A stretch of DNA of 64,000 nucleotides, from NCBI GenBank assembly GCA_964016885.1, contig OZ024743.1:177733427-177797426 (forward strand), read 5' to 3'. Shown in pieces: positions 1 to 11,650 of this stretch. The notes below the pieces were generated by a model, which searched no databases, was not told where the DNA came from, and saw only the letters and a program-made list of their open reading frames with translations. Source of the DNA: Eledone cirrhosa. Lineage: Eukaryota > Mollusca > Cephalopoda > Octopoda > Eledonidae. Both the position numbers and the translations under genes were made by a program. The stretch's first letter is position 1, and the number at the start of each line of letters is the position of its first letter.

Positions 1-560
1 CACTATATAACCGCCTATTTTCATGTTGTATTTTAACCTGTATTTTTGATTGTATCTTTTAATATGAATTTAATCTCTAAGTGTGTACTGCCATCTAAAT
101 GCTGTAATGAATGTTGACCCACAATATTTGCATATGTATCTGTATGTCTCTTGGGTGAAAAGGAGGTCATACAAGTGTTCACTCATTAATAAATTGCTCC
201 GAAGAATCCAAACCTCGGTTTGGAGGAAACAGTTGTAAGCATAAAAATGTTTTGAACAGTTCTTTGATTCTTATATTTCATATATATATATATATATATT
301 TATATATACCCATATATATATAAAAATTATATATATATATTAAAATTCATAGCGAATGGCCTTCAAAATGTTTTTAAATAAACACAGTATATTATTAAAT
401 ACACAATACGTACATTCATATATACATCGCTATTTCAGAGCATCAACCTTAAATTGCTAATTCAATCTCAATTCCTTTTCTTCTCTTATTTTCGTTCACA
501 GATCTTGAAGATCGATGTTTTCTTTGAAAAACCTTGATAGAAATTTGTCTTTGATGTAAT
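1..560. other. AT-rich sequence without a recognisable gene
   Basis: I see no coding signal. The stretch is AT-rich and holds short (TA)n tracts around 281-340. The same wording around 'atatatacatcgctatttcagagc' sub-blocks recurs near 22400 and 22740, so at least part of it (about 350-440) is a dispersed repeat. Confidence 0.6.
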
Positions 561-770
561 GATTTCTAATTTAGGCACAATGCTAGCAAATTGTGGGGAG
601 GAGAAAGCCGATTATATCGACACCAGTACGTGACTGGTACTTTATCTAACCGAACCCACAAGGATGAAAGGCAAAGCTAAACTCAGCAGGTTCTGAACTC
701 AGAACGTAAAGAGACGTAACTATATGCTCAAAATATGTTTCCCGACGCTCTACCGATTGTAGTAATTTTA
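561..770 (-). repeat. tRNA-derived SINE (octopus OR-like), minus copy
   Basis: Read on the minus strand this copy has the order shared by about two dozen copies in the window: a tRNA-like head with a B-box-like segment (GTTC-A-TCC type), a conserved body (CATCCTTRYGGG, then GATAAAATAAAGTACCAG), and a tail with GGCCTTGTGCC or a variant. The head resembles a tRNA, as expected of an RNA polymerase III SINE; mobilisation would need a LINE. This copy is diverged. The family name is inference from memory of cephalopod SINEs. Confidence 0.8.
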
Positions 771-781
771 ACTGACATTAA

Positions 782-843
782 CTGTTGTATTGTATGTCTA
801 CGCCATTTTATTTAAAAAATGGCGTAGACATACAATACAACAG
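782..843. repeat. Short palindrome with 28-bp arms
   Basis: Bases 782-809 are the exact reverse complement of 816-843, with a 6-base AT spacer. It directly abuts the SINE at 561-770. Probably a tiny hairpin element or a self-primed inversion; function unknown. Confidence 0.85.
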
Positions 844-1075
844 GAGGAACATAATAGTACCACTGATGATGTTGCGGATTTGCAACGAAAGAACTTTATT
901 AGACTATATATATGTGTTTATATCTATATTATATCTGTATTTTTGACCGTTCGTCAGTCAATGATAAACATTGAGGACCAAATCAATTAACTTTGGAGAT
1001 ATAAAAGATACAGAAGCGAAAACCAGCCAAGCAGTGAGTGTGCTCTGTTATTATTTCTGGCAATATTATTACAAC

Positions 1076-1150
1076 AATATGACCCTCCCCAAGTATAACA
1101 ATATTTATTTCGACACACGATTTCATGTCTGCAATGAAAGCTCAATTAGC
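1076..1150 (+). repeat. Fragment of PLE terminal repeat
   Basis: This stretch matches, with divergence, the end segment found at 20800-20870, 21180-21240 and 32355-32425 (GACCCTCCC, then AGTATAACAATAT, then CACACGATTTCA). It is a truncated copy of the same terminal repeat and has no coding potential. Confidence 0.6.
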
Positions 1151-1293
1151 CAAAGTAAGATGAAGAGAAGTTTTATAAGCATTGTTTATTTTAAAGCCAA
1201 TATTTGAACATAGTCTGTCTGTATGTTATACGTATGTTAAACAAGCGCCAGATGATAATTTAATTTTAACTTCTATATTAAGTTCTCATTATT

Positions 1294-1480
1294 GTGGATT
1301 GGCAGTATCAGTGGAGGGTCGGACGCCATGCTTTCCAGCATAGTTACGTCCCTTTACGATCTGAGTTCAAATCCCGCCGAGGTTGACTTTGCCTTTCATC
1401 CTTACGGGGTCGATAAAATAAAGTACCAGTAATGCACTGGTGAAATGCTGGCCTTGTGCCAAAAGTAAAAACAATTATTT
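1294..1480 (+). repeat. tRNA-derived SINE, full-length plus copy
   Basis: Close to the family consensus. The head GTGGATTGGCAGTATC is followed by TCAAATCCCGCCGAGG (B-box region), CATCCTTACGGGGTCGATAA, and the tail GGCCTTGTGCCAAAAGTA plus AACAATTATT. About 187 bp. Confidence 0.9.
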
Positions 1481-1720
1481 TGTTACTATCTATTACTGCA
1501 ATCTGTTTAACTACAAAATATACATTCTGTCTATTCTGGGATATTTAAATATAAATGGCATAATTTAACTATTCATTAAATTCCATGCATTTTCCTCGTT
1601 AAATTGATTAATTTTACAGAAGTTTATGTAAAGATAATTAGTGGTTGAGATTTAGTTTTGTTCTCTTATGTTCATAATTTAAGTCGTGAGTGGGGGTCTT
1701 ACTTTAAACTTTCGGCTACA

Positions 1721-1721
1721 C

Positions 1722-1802
<81 letters not shown>
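1721..1802. repeat. (CA)n followed by (TA)n microsatellite
   Basis: About 47 bases of CA dinucleotides run into about 25 bases of TA, immediately upstream of the hairpin at 1800-1876. Confidence 0.95.
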
Positions 1803-1876
1803 AATGGCTTCTACAGGACTAGAGATGTTTCATTCTTCCGAATGAAACAGTTCTAGTTATGTAGAAGCCATTTATA
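1800..1876. repeat. (TA)n-flanked hairpin element related to the 16.4-kb hammerhead copy
   Basis: The arms (ATAAATGGCTTCTACA at the left, its complement at the right end) enclose a near-palindrome. The right half contains GAATGAAACAGTTCTAGT, the same string found on the minus strand at 16410-16432, where it forms the 3' half of a hammerhead-like core. Here the CTGATGA half is missing, so no ribozyme can be drawn. Confidence 0.7.
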
Positions 1877-2034
1877 TGTTAAATATGTATACTCTGCTAT
1901 GTATTGAGTACCTTACTGACTGTGGTTAACCCGGGATAAACATATATATATATATATATATATATACATACATACATACATATGTATATATGTTATGTAT
2001 GTTTAGTCGTGCGTGATCGACAACAGTTGATATG

Positions 2035-2920
2035 TGATGTCCTCAAGGAGTTGTAACCAGTTCACGGTTGTATTAGAGTGTGTCAGATCCTTATTTTCGG
2101 GTAGGCAGAGATCCGGGCACTCACTTACAATATAATCAGGAGTCAGTTCTGGCGTCCAAGTCAGGCAAGCTGCTGACTAATGCACCCCCTCTGCCACGTA
2201 GTGCATTAAATAGGGCCGCACATGAGTGTAGCCGATTCGGGGTCATCCACTCCCCCGGACGAGGTTAGCGCCTGGTAGGTGGGCCGTATTGGAGTTGATA
2301 TTCAGTTGGGCTGGTAGAGATATCTGTGGCCATCTAGCTCTTCACCTCTGAAAGTATGGTGAAAACTGAATGTCGCAGCCTTGCTGCGAAAGGGCGGAGT
2401 GACATTAAGCGATGCTAGTCCAGTAACTAGGAATCCTGAGCCATGTCATGGAGCTGATGACTAGGGTCTATTGAGGCCTTGCTGTGTGATGTTCTCTATG
2501 AAGGTGCACAAGAGCAATGCCTGTGAGCAGAGGAAGATAATCAGTTGATCTAGGACGGCGACATCAAGTGGTGAGTCTTAAGATTGTGTTCCAAGATGTA
2601 TCTAGCTTCTTATTATAGGAGCTGATGCCCCATACATGGGAGGCGTAATTTGCAGCTCCATAAATCAAGGTTAAGGCACTGGTTCGTAAGGGGAATCGGC
2701 CAGTACCTCGTGATGGCCCTGCCTAGCGGCGTAGAAAGTTGTTCACCGAGGACACCTTTGCACATAAGGACTCAGGGTGCTGCCTCTAGGCCAGATGTTG
2801 GTCTAATTTCACTTCGTTGTAGACCCTGGAAACTGATCACTGACTTCAGTCAGGCGAACGACAAAACCCTGAGACAGCGGCGACGAGGTGCTGAATGGAT
2901 GTGAATAAAAGTTGTGGTAT
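2035..2920 (-). pseudogene. Degenerate LINE reverse transcriptase C-terminal region
   Basis: This relatively GC-rich block stands out from its AT-rich neighbours. On the minus strand about 2560-2690 reads GAANYASHVWGISSYNKK then LDTSWNTILRLTT, the pattern of the jockey/CR1-type segment after the reverse transcriptase fingers and palm (YGA-NYAxxxW...L...QN.ALR..T). A conserved HLH-rich segment follows. Stops and frameshifts are frequent, and no endonuclease or catalytic DD motif was found. It is a dead fragment of a non-LTR retrotransposon. The clade is uncertain; jockey-like is my best guess. Confidence 0.55.
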
Positions 2921-4190
2921 TAACCTGAAGATAATTTACATTGTCTTTTCAAAACAACGTTACGAATCTCATGCACACACTCTTGTTTAAACACGTTGAA
3001 ACTTGTCCAAAAGTATTTTAAACAGTTAAAATCACTTCTTTGTATAATAACGGCTCTGATTTCATTGTATGCACATACGATGGATTACAACCGATTGGAA
3101 TATCCTAGGTATATGTTTCCGGAAGTATTTCGGTAAAGAAATATTTTCATAGTAACTGTTATTTAATTATTAAACAAAACATTTGAATTTGTAATTATTT
3201 TAACACAGAACTTTAATGGTGGAATGTTTTTGAGATTAATCTATTCAGTTGCACAAGTTAAAATCATGAAGCTCTTGTTTGAAATGACTGAAGTGTCAAA
3301 AATAGAAATAATAACAAAACAAAATTCCTTTAAAACCAGTCATTTAAGTGTCGCCATGAACCTAAAAATAAAATTATGATAGAAATACTGGCAGTCATGC
3401 TTCCATTTTTAGTAAAGGGATTTTTCTACTGAAGCTAGCTCTATTATAGCTCGGAAAATATGCAACAAAAAAAATATCAGATATATTATTGCAATTCTCC
3501 AGAGTACTCTAAAGTTCAATAACCAATATAACAAGTTTCACTTCAGCGCACACTACCTATAGATAGATATGTTGTGTTCTTAACACAAGATCCTAACTAT
3601 CATGAATGTTTCTTTATTCATTATACCGTTCATTTGAATATTAATGCTGTCATAATTAGGTTTAGAAATATTATTGGGATGCGAAAAAAAATAGACAGAG
3701 ATTTTAGAATTGACCACAATATAACTGACGTTTTATTCCACAACACTTGATACTAATTAACCCTATTGTGATGTTACAAATCTATATACTTTTGTACAAT
3801 TAATACATCCCAAAACAATTTAATAAATAGCTAAAATATACTATTTATATTTAAACATTTAAAGAACAGACATAATACTTTTGGGGCATTTAAACTGATT
3901 ACAAATATAAATAGTAACAATATTACAAGAAATAAATATAGAGGTTAAAATTAAATGTGATCTAGTTCTGAATTCACTCGCATTAAGCAGAAGGGAGATA
4001 CTTCTTGTCTCTATTACAAGTAACTTTTCCAGAAGGTTTGTTGTTTAAGATTCTACGTGTTACAAAACAATCACTCAGCCATTATCCTATTCTATGACAA
4101 CTAAAGGATTATGTCTGACACATCTTGCTGTAACTGCTTGCTCCATCTATAGGCAAGCGTTGAGCGTCTCATTTTGTTATTCCCGATGTT
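2921..4190. other. AT-rich sequence, nothing recognised
   Basis: No coding pattern, SINE body or palindrome was seen. Short T-rich and A-rich runs only. Confidence 0.5.
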
Positions 4191-4192
4191 GA

Positions 4193-4543
4193 TTGGACAA
4201 GGAGGTTTCTATATATATAAATGAAATTCAACCTCCAAAAATATCTGGCCTAGGTCAGATTCAAGTGTATGAGCTAAAGAATCTATCCTATGAAATATCT
4301 CAAATTCTGAGAAGGTTGTGTAATCGTTCTTTCAAGGATAAATGTCTCGCTTGGCTGTTGAAGATATCCGTGGTTTACCGCAGCCTTCAAGAATCATATG
4401 GGCTGGACTGTTCCTTTCTCAATATAATCAAATTCTATGAAGGTTGTGTAATCCTTCTCTTGAGAAATAACGCGTCACTCGACCATGGAAGATTTCAAGA
4501 ATTCTATTCACTATCCTTCACCACCTCTACACAGATCAATTAA
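4193..4543 (+). other. Unrecognised open frame with a diverged internal duplication
   Basis: An open frame of 116 codons whose product I do not recognise. A segment around 4300-4385 (AGAAGGTTGTGTAATCGTTC) recurs in altered form around 4428-4500 (TGAAGGTTGTGTAATCCTTC), so the frame contains an internal repeat. Nothing supports translation; it is more likely repeat-derived DNA than a gene. Confidence 0.2.
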
Positions 4544-4960
4544 CAGAGTGAACATCCACATCAAACTGCTTACATCTATCATTAACCATTTGAATAAAGG
4601 AAATCTTATTAATAAAAAAAAACAGTATGGTTTTCTGTCCCTCGTGGCGACTGTGGGCATACACACTCATCGGATGAAACAGTGCATTAGAGAGTAGTTT
4701 GATACACGTGTTGTTGCTCAGACATCTCTAAAGCATTTGGTGAGGGATGATGTAGATGATTGCATCATAAACTGACCAACTGTGGCATATCTGTTGGAGA
4801 CTTTTCCGTCATCAAGGCATTTCTCAGGGGAAAATATCAAGAAGTTACTGCCGTCAAGATGACATTCATACATGTCATTACCAACACCATCAACATCATA
4901 ATCATCATGAAGACAACGAGAACAACCGCGGAGGTGGCAAAAAAGATGCGGCGGTGATAT

Positions 4961-5160
4961 GAGTTGTTACAGCTCACACCTATGTAGGTTTAGCAGACCC
5001 CCCACTCAGGGTTGTATCTCATAGGATGTTCCTCTGGAGTTTTAATGAAAGGGAGCCAAGTCGTTGTTACAGCTCACACCTATGTAGGTTTAACTGGCCT
5101 CACTCAGGGTTTTATGTCATATGAGATTTCCGGGGTTTTTTAATGATAGGTACCCCAGTC
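4961..5160 (+). repeat. Two-copy tandem duplication, about 100 bp per unit
   Basis: Both units start at GTTGTTACAGCTCACACC (4962 and 5064) and share CTATGTAGGTTTA, ACTCAGGGTT, and a closing GTTTTAATGA-like segment. They have diverged by small indels. Function unknown. Confidence 0.85.
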
Positions 5161-5582
5161 ATATCATGTACTCTTATCTGTTATGAGTAGCAGAAGTTGA
5201 AGAAAGAAGATGGGAGGGCTGACTCAATGGAACAAGTAATGTTGAAATATATGGCTAGATAACAAATATTTGTTACAATGGATTAGTTTTAAACGGAAAC
5301 CTACATGAAGATGGGAGTTTAGAAATCAATGTAAAAGAAAATATAAGATATGCATCTTGACCACGGTAGCAGATGTTTTCACTAACCTATTAAATGTCAT
5401 AATAAAGAAAGAAAAGCCTTTTTATATTTAATACTTCAAAAACCATTCTAAAATCTTTCCATCACTCTCGTAAAATTGTTAACCCACTATTTATTTCGAT
5501 GGTTATGACTACTTTCAAGAGTTTTTTTGTGAGTCTCAATCGCTTATATTTACACTTGATTTGCGCTGGTATCCCTAGAATG

Positions 5583-5880
5583 ATTTACTTGGGTGTGCTG
5601 AAAAGTTTCTGACTTTGGGTAAAAGAAAATACAGGAGGATCAGTTAAAAGAAAATACGGGAGGATCAACTAAAAGAAAATACAGGAGGACCAGTTAATTA
5701 TTATTTTATTCAACATATTCCCGTCCCAGATTTACATACTTATTGCAGCGGTCCTACCTCTCATGTAAAGGTAACAAGTCTGCCTTTTCGTGATATCCTT
5801 AAAGCCAACACCTCATGACCAATGTGCTGGATAGATTAGTTGACACGTTCTACCTTTCAAAAATATAGTTAACCTCTAAA
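5583..5880 (-). mobile_element. Possible mariner-like scar with a 28-bp tandem repeat
   Basis: CTGAAAAGTTTCTGAC at 5597-5612 resembles a mariner terminus. Beyond three tandem units of about 28 bp (AAAAGAAAATACAGGAGGAT type, about 5620-5695) the minus strand reads AISMNLGREYVE followed by a stop, like the C-terminus of a mariner transposase (cysteine or serine, x, x, GxYxE). The catalytic D,D,D triad is not present. Weak assignment. Confidence 0.35.
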
Positions 5881-6117
5881 GCCCTATTACATGTCTACAA
5901 GTGTCAGATCCACTAACAAGACTACAGTGTCGTTCACAAATATTGTTGACTTATTCCATACTTGTACAGTTTAGTAATGTTAGACTGTATAATCGAGAAG
6001 CTAATGTATTTAGTACTAGACACCTCTTTTCGATACTCCAACTGTTCTACTCTCGACAGAATGCTGCATGCCTCACGTTTAATACCGCAACTTCCAAAAA
6101 ATATGTTTAGATGAACT

Positions 6118-6425
6118 TCAGCCTATGTTCCACCAATCCGGGAAGTTCTCTTTAGAACTCGATTTGCTAAATTTAGCGAACCGCGTCCATGTTTCCTGGA
6201 TATGTCACGGAGAAATTCAGTGCAAACGGATTTTACACAGAACAACAGAATTTTGGAATAAACTCTGTCCCTATAACGTGATGAGGCTGTTTGCTTGCAA
6301 ACGAATCGGATATTATTATTATTAGATATAAAACTCACGAATGCATCGGTCACCATTCTTTTCCTGCTAAATTCGACAATGATCTCTTTAAATTCACAAT
6401 TAACAAGTTCTTCGCCGAATGTGGC
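6118..6425 (+). pseudogene. LINE reverse transcriptase extreme C-terminus
   Basis: In shifting frames the plus strand reads RTTEFWNKLCP and then HSFPAKFDNDLFKFTINKF. This is the typical tail of jockey/CR1-like ORF2 proteins (RT.xLWNxLPxxxFP.N.DxxxFKxxxNxxL). At least two frameshifts separate the parts. No reverse transcriptase catalytic motifs are seen upstream, so it is a 5'-truncated dead copy. Confidence 0.6.
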
Positions 6426-7047
6426 CAGTTTCTTTCATTTAAAAACTTTTCGCAGTTCCTTTATTCCCAATTACGGCATTCATTGCTATCTCATTTACTG
6501 TATTTCATTGCTGTCAAATCATTGTATCGTAAAATCTGAAAGGTATATTAACTTTCGGCTCGATGCAAGAAGAGATTTGAAATCCAAATTCGATTCTCGG
6601 TTTTTCTGCCATCGCTAAAATGTCTGGTATATAGATATGGAAATAAAAAATAGCCTATTTACTATTCCCCTTTTCTAAAGTAGCCCCAAAGCGTACCAAT
6701 TGTATATTAAAAAGAAAAACATTTGTAAGTTAACCGAAACAATCAGCTCAACATTCGTAAAACAGTTAGACTAACTTACAAGAATATTGTAAATTAGAAT
6801 ATTTAATGTTTTCAGTTGTATAAATGTGATTAATTCTTTCCCTGTTATTATGACAAGAAACTCGTCATAAAGGTCTACAGAATCGTTAAACCTGTCAAAT
6901 GAACCGGAATATTTCATATAGATACTGATTAATAAACTCTGTAAACATGACAACTTTTATTATAAATTTACTGGACTTAATTATTGACTTTCTAGCAATA
7001 ATTCTCTATCGAGATAGCTCAATATATATTGCAGTACTGATATGTTA

Positions 7048-7280
7048 GTATATCTATATATGTGTTACCGAGATATATGTGTATGCATATATGTGTTACC
7101 GAGATATATTTGTATGTATATACCCGTTACCGAGATATATGTGTATGTATATATAGGTGTTACCCAAATATATGTGTATGTATATATGTGTTACAGAGAT
7201 ATATTTGTATGTATATAACCGATACCGAGATATATTTGTATGTATATATTACAGTATCAATATATTTGTATGTGTATATA
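7048..7280 (+). repeat. Minisatellite of about seven 32-36 bp units
   Basis: The units alternate TATGTGTTACCGAGATATAT with TGTATGTATATA-type spacers and degrade downstream (ACCCAAATA, ACAGTATCA variants). The apparent 77-codon frame across it is only the repeat. Confidence 0.9.
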
Positions 7281-7479
7281 TTCGTGGGAGTATAAGTATG
7301 GAAGATGGGATGGTCCTCCGTCTGTTTTGACGATGAGTGTTTCAGTGTGATAGTATGTGGGCAGGATGACCCTTTGAATCATAGATATAATCCATCCAAG
7401 GAGTTTCTAAACAGTTTCCGTCTAGCTAATTTCAATCACAAAGCTTAGTTTGACCTGAGGCTATGGTAAATGTCATTTC

Positions 7480-7572
7480 AGACGCCCCATAGCGGGATTG
7501 AACCTGGGACCTAACGATTGCAAAGCGAACTCTTTCAACATTCGTCTATGCTGCGACCACGTGATATTACAC
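7480..7572 (-). repeat. tRNA-like fragment, likely SINE head
   Basis: The minus strand carries CAGGTTCAATCCCGC, a B-box (GGTTCRANTCC), preceded by a loosely tRNA-like region. No well-paired acceptor stem was found, so I call it a SINE head and not a gene. Confidence 0.45.
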
Positions 7573-7969
7573 TGAACACTTATAAACCAGGCGTAACTTG
7601 GCTATGAAGACGACCTAAATATTAATCAATACAAACAACTTGAACATGAATAGGGGTGATAATAGGGTATGTCTCAAATTTAGGTAAGGAAAGAGAAACA
7701 TATAGTCTAGACAAGGTTTCCCAAACCTTTTCAAACGCAGAACTCATTTTGGTTCAGAAACTTAGTCCAAAGTCTAATACTGTTATATGATCGTAATATA
7801 AATATACTCCTCTACTTTTTTCACGGAACCCCAGACGCTCCTTTGCGGGTCCCACTTTGCGAACCATTGGTATAGATAACATTCAGCGAACACTTTCTGA
7901 ATTGCAAACGTAATTGTACATTATATATGAACTCAGATTTGAAAAAAGATTTTGCTTCTCCCGTAATTC

Positions 7970-8125
7970 CTGATAGAATCGTAGGGGTGGTGTAGTGGCA
8001 TGCAACGTTTCTTGCGTATTTTAAGCCTGGCGGAGTTCATCACCTCTCCAGGTCTGACTACAATAGATTTCTTCCACGGAGGGATAAAACGTGAGAGAAT
8101 GGAAATGAGAAAAAACATAGGGGAG
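7970..8125 (+). repeat. Dispersed repeat, sister of 41300-41590
   Basis: TGGTGTAGTGGCATGCAACG, CCTGGCGGAG, CATCACC, CTCCAGGTCTGA, AGATTTCTTCCA and a GAGAGAA-rich tail occur in the same order at 41310-41590. TGGTGTAGTGGCA is an A-box-like start, so this is probably a second SINE family. Confidence 0.6.
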
Positions 8126-8129
8126 GAAT

Positions 8130-8285
8130 CAATCCTAGTACTAGACTGGTATATGTTTTATCACCCTCAATAAGATGAAAGCAAGTTGATCTCGGTGGGA
8201 TTTAAATTCATAGAACAAAGAGTCGAGACAAACACTACAAAGTATTCTATACGACATTCTAAGGTCTCGGCCAATTCGCGGCCTA
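8130..8285 (-). repeat. Diverged tRNA-derived SINE, minus
   Basis: Contains altered versions of ACTGGTA, ATGAAAG, CTCGGTGGGATTTAAATTC and a GTCTCGGCCAATTC-type head on the minus strand. An old copy. Confidence 0.5.
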
Positions 8286-8514
8286 TATGAACTCAGAGAT
8301 TACAGACAAACATGTTGGTAAAGAGATTATTTAGAAAATACCTAAATATAAAGATACTTATTGCGCACAAAAAGACATAAACATACGCGCACACACACAA
8401 ACACTCTCGCGCACACACAGATATAAATGTATAATATGTAGGATCCCGATGTCAATTGTGATGTGACCACCGTTAAAAAGGGTACTCAATACGCTATTAG
8501 AGTAAAGGTAAAAT

Positions 8515-8665
8515 AGTAAAGACCTCCCATCGGTCACAAATGCCCATGAGATTCTCGCCTAGAAACTTGCCCTTGAGACACAAGTCCGAGAAAGGTTGTA
8601 GTCCGGGACTCGAACTCACAGCCGCATGATTGTAAGCTGGACGATCTAACCACTAAGTCATGTAC
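8515..8665 (-). repeat. tRNA-derived SINE of a different subfamily, minus
   Basis: The minus strand starts with ACTTAGTGGTTAGATCGTCC (A-box-like) and continues to GTGAGTTCGAGTCCCGG (B-box), then a non-tRNA body. The spacing fits a tRNA head, but the body differs from the OR-like family. Confidence 0.6.
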
Positions 8666-8754
8666 CTTCTCCAGACTATAAGTATATTCATTCGTATGTC
8701 GTTGACGGCTGAGAGAAAGGAGTATTCAATACCGAAGTAGAGTTGTACTATTCC

Positions 8755-8820
8755 TTTTATTAAGGTGGAATAGTGAGTCTTGTTTCGAGTAATAAGACTC
8801 ACTATTCAGCCTTAATAAAA
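8755..8820. repeat. Short palindrome with 27-bp arms
   Basis: TTTTATTAAGG...GAGTCTT at 8755-8781 is mirrored by AAGACTC...CTTAATAAAA at 8794-8820, with one mismatch or so. Loop of 12 bases. Confidence 0.8.
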
Positions 8821-8995
8821 TGAATATATATTTATATAAATATTTATTTATCTATGATCTGTGATATTGTAAAACTACTGTCTCTGAGAATTTACTAATT
8901 GGATTAAAATCTGAACTGTCTTTTACCTATCTTACTGTGGACTATAAAATATTATTTTCCTTATACAGTTGTATTATCAACTCATCTCAAATACA

Positions 8996-8998
<3 letters not shown>

Positions 8999-9041
<43 letters not shown>

Positions 9042-9664
9042 AAAGCATGTATTGAGTTAGAAACTCAAAATAGTCTCATTACAGTAAAACTTAGCTCTAG
9101 CAAAAAGGATTTTCCGAGCCGTATAGTATAACTGAACAAAAAAGAAAAACGAACACAGACATATGCATGTATGCGTTCAAATCGTAATGGACCAGAAATG
9201 CTAAGGTGAAAAAAAATACTAACTACAGACAATAGGGTTTGGTAGACTCAATTTAAGAATAAATCAAGAAAAATAAATACAAACCAGTATTGTGGTAACT
9301 ACCATTCACCCGGACGGTTTTTGATGGAACCGTTTCGCAATATTATTTGTGAAGAGGTATATGAAATTCTTGGCTCATCAGCGGGTGAGAAATTAGTATC
9401 CTGATCACTTCTAAATAAAATAAAGAACTGGATAGTGTGTGTATATGTAACGCACATGTTTCCAAACTTAGCGCGTCGCGCAGACTCACGTCACTAAAAA
9501 TAGCAGCCGGGTCTACACGACATTTGAAATAGCTCTACGAAATAACGGAGCCGAATATATCAAAAGCATGTATTGAGTTAGAAACTCAAAATAGTCTCAT
9601 TAGGATTTGAACGCTTACATGCATGTGTCTGTGCTCGTTTTTCTTTTTCCTTTTTGTTCAGTTA

Positions 9665-9670
<6 letters not shown>
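8999..9670. repeat. Unknown element with direct and inverted repeated ends
   Basis: A 42-bp segment beginning ATCAAAAGCATGTATTGAGT occurs at 9040-9081 and again at 9558-9601. Bases 9120-9175 (AACTGAACAAAAAAG...) are inverted at 9606-9668. A (TA)n tract sits at 8999-9040. The block between (9180-9540) matches nothing I recognise. This may be a rearranged (TA)n-flanked hairpin element. Confidence 0.6.

Positions 9671-9720
<50 letters not shown>
9671..9720. repeat. (TA)n microsatellite
   Basis: About 25 TA units abutting the palindrome at 9721. Confidence 0.97.
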
Positions 9721-9723
<3 letters not shown>

Positions 9724-9834
9724 AAAAGGTATGACCCCGACGGCAGAGCTCAATCCGTTTCGACGGCTATTTCAGTCCAGAAATAGCCGTCGAAACGGCT
9801 TGAGCTCTGCCGTAGGGGTCATACTTTTTCCTAT
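9721..9834. repeat. Palindrome with about 53-bp arms
   Basis: AGGAAAAGGTATGACC...TTTC at 9721-9773 is mirrored at 9781-9834 with a few mismatches. The right arm contains GTCGAAACGGC, a GAAAC context reminiscent of the hammerhead 3' core, but no CTGANGA partner is present. Confidence 0.85.
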
Positions 9835-9878
9835 TTCCCACTCTACTACCCTAAGTATTGAGTACTCTGGTGCGTTAT

Positions 9879-9913
9879 GATGATCCGCCTGGTTCCTTAC
9901 CACAATTCCTTCG

Positions 9914-9959
<46 letters not shown>

Positions 9960-9991
9960 CGAAGGAATTGTGGTAAGGAACCAGATGGATC

Positions 9992-9994
<3 letters not shown>
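9879..9994. repeat. Palindrome with 39-bp arms around a (TA)n core
   Basis: The arm ATGATCCGCCTGGTTCC...GTTAT (about 9878-9917) is inverted at 9957-9994 with about two mismatches. The loop is a pure (TA)n tract, so the palindrome is split by the microsatellite. Confidence 0.85.
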
Positions 9995-10023
<29 letters not shown>

Positions 10024-10028
<5 letters not shown>

Positions 10029-10420
10029 GTTTGTATTGTAAAGCCAAAACAATGCAGGTATGGACATAGAATATAAATGCAAATGCAAAAGATATTGTTG
10101 ACAATTAGTCTTTTATCTTAAATTTATTTAAATGTCCTTAATTTTCGAGATAATATCTCTTCTTCGGAGGGAAGTAAAGAGGTTAAACCAGTGTTCTAAA
10201 TAGCTTGCCAAGTCATCCTGTCAGCATGACTTGGCAAGCTATTTAGAACACTGGTTTAACCGCTTCACTTCCCTCCGAAGAAGAGATATTATCTCGAAAA
10301 TTAAGGACATTTAAATAAATTTAAGATAAAAGACTAATTATCAACAATATATTTTGCATTTGCATTTATATTCTATTTCCATACCTGCATTGTTTTGGCT
10401 TTACAAATACAAACGTTTAT
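10024..10420. repeat. Palindromic element, about 190-bp arms, hammerhead-like core
   Basis: The arms run about 10024-10213 and 10223-10417 with few mismatches, flanked by (TA)n on both sides. Each arm carries, on opposite strands, the order CCGAAGA, A, GAGATATTATCTC hairpin, GAAA (plus copy at about 10278-10302). This is a hammerhead layout with U4 replaced by C. Stem I would be only CCT/AGG. Probably an inactive ribozyme of the PLE-associated type; that link is inference. Confidence 0.7.
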
Positions 10421-10454
10421 ACCTCATTACACAATGCTTCAAGTGAACTATAAC

Positions 10455-10912
<458 letters not shown>

Positions 10913-11650
10913 AGAGAATCTAGCATGTTAAACAGACTGATATGATACAGATGTATGGAATTGACATGTGAAAATTGCTATAGGATACATTAGATATAGT
11001 GATAGGGTAGCGACTAGATAACAGTAACCCCTAAGATGTACTTGGAGACAGAATTTATGAGGTATCCACTGTGCTGTAGGTATTCTAGCAATAAACCGGA
11101 GATTTACTTTTTATTTTTTCTTATTATTGACAGATAAACATTTTCGTTTGATTAATTTAGTGATGATGATAGTTTTTTGTGGTGTTAAATAGTGTTGTAG
11201 ATTCGTTATTTAAGTGGCCTATACTAAAGGTAGGGATTGTTAGTTCGAATCGTGGGGGTTTAGTTTTCACAGCATCAATAACAAATCGTCTATAAATAAG
11301 ACAGTGATAATAACAATAATAGAAGGTAGTAAAGTAGTAAAATGTGCATGGTAGGTATATAGAACATGATAAATAATATTAGGGCTATATTGAGATGTTC
11401 ATAATAATATTAAGAATGAGAATAATAATAAGAGGAATGTGAGATTTCAAGGGGCTTAGGAGTAATAAGATAATGTACTTAGAATTAGGTTCATCTGTTA
11501 GAGATCGTGAGTGCTAATGAGATATATAAATCCTTGGTCCGAAGTAGTGCGTAACAGCGAAGGTATCATTGATTTATGGGCTGATAAGATAGTTGTAGAC
11601 ATATTCCAGTAGGATAAAATTAGGGAGGCTATAAGGTATTTCCAGAAGAA
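10913..11650. other. Interior of the PLE remnant, AT-rich
   Basis: No frame or motif survives that I can name. By position it is a deleted and decayed region of the flanked element. Two short segments around 11240 (GTTCGAATCGTGGGGG) and 11713 (GTTCGAATCACGGTGG) are alike. Confidence 0.5.
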
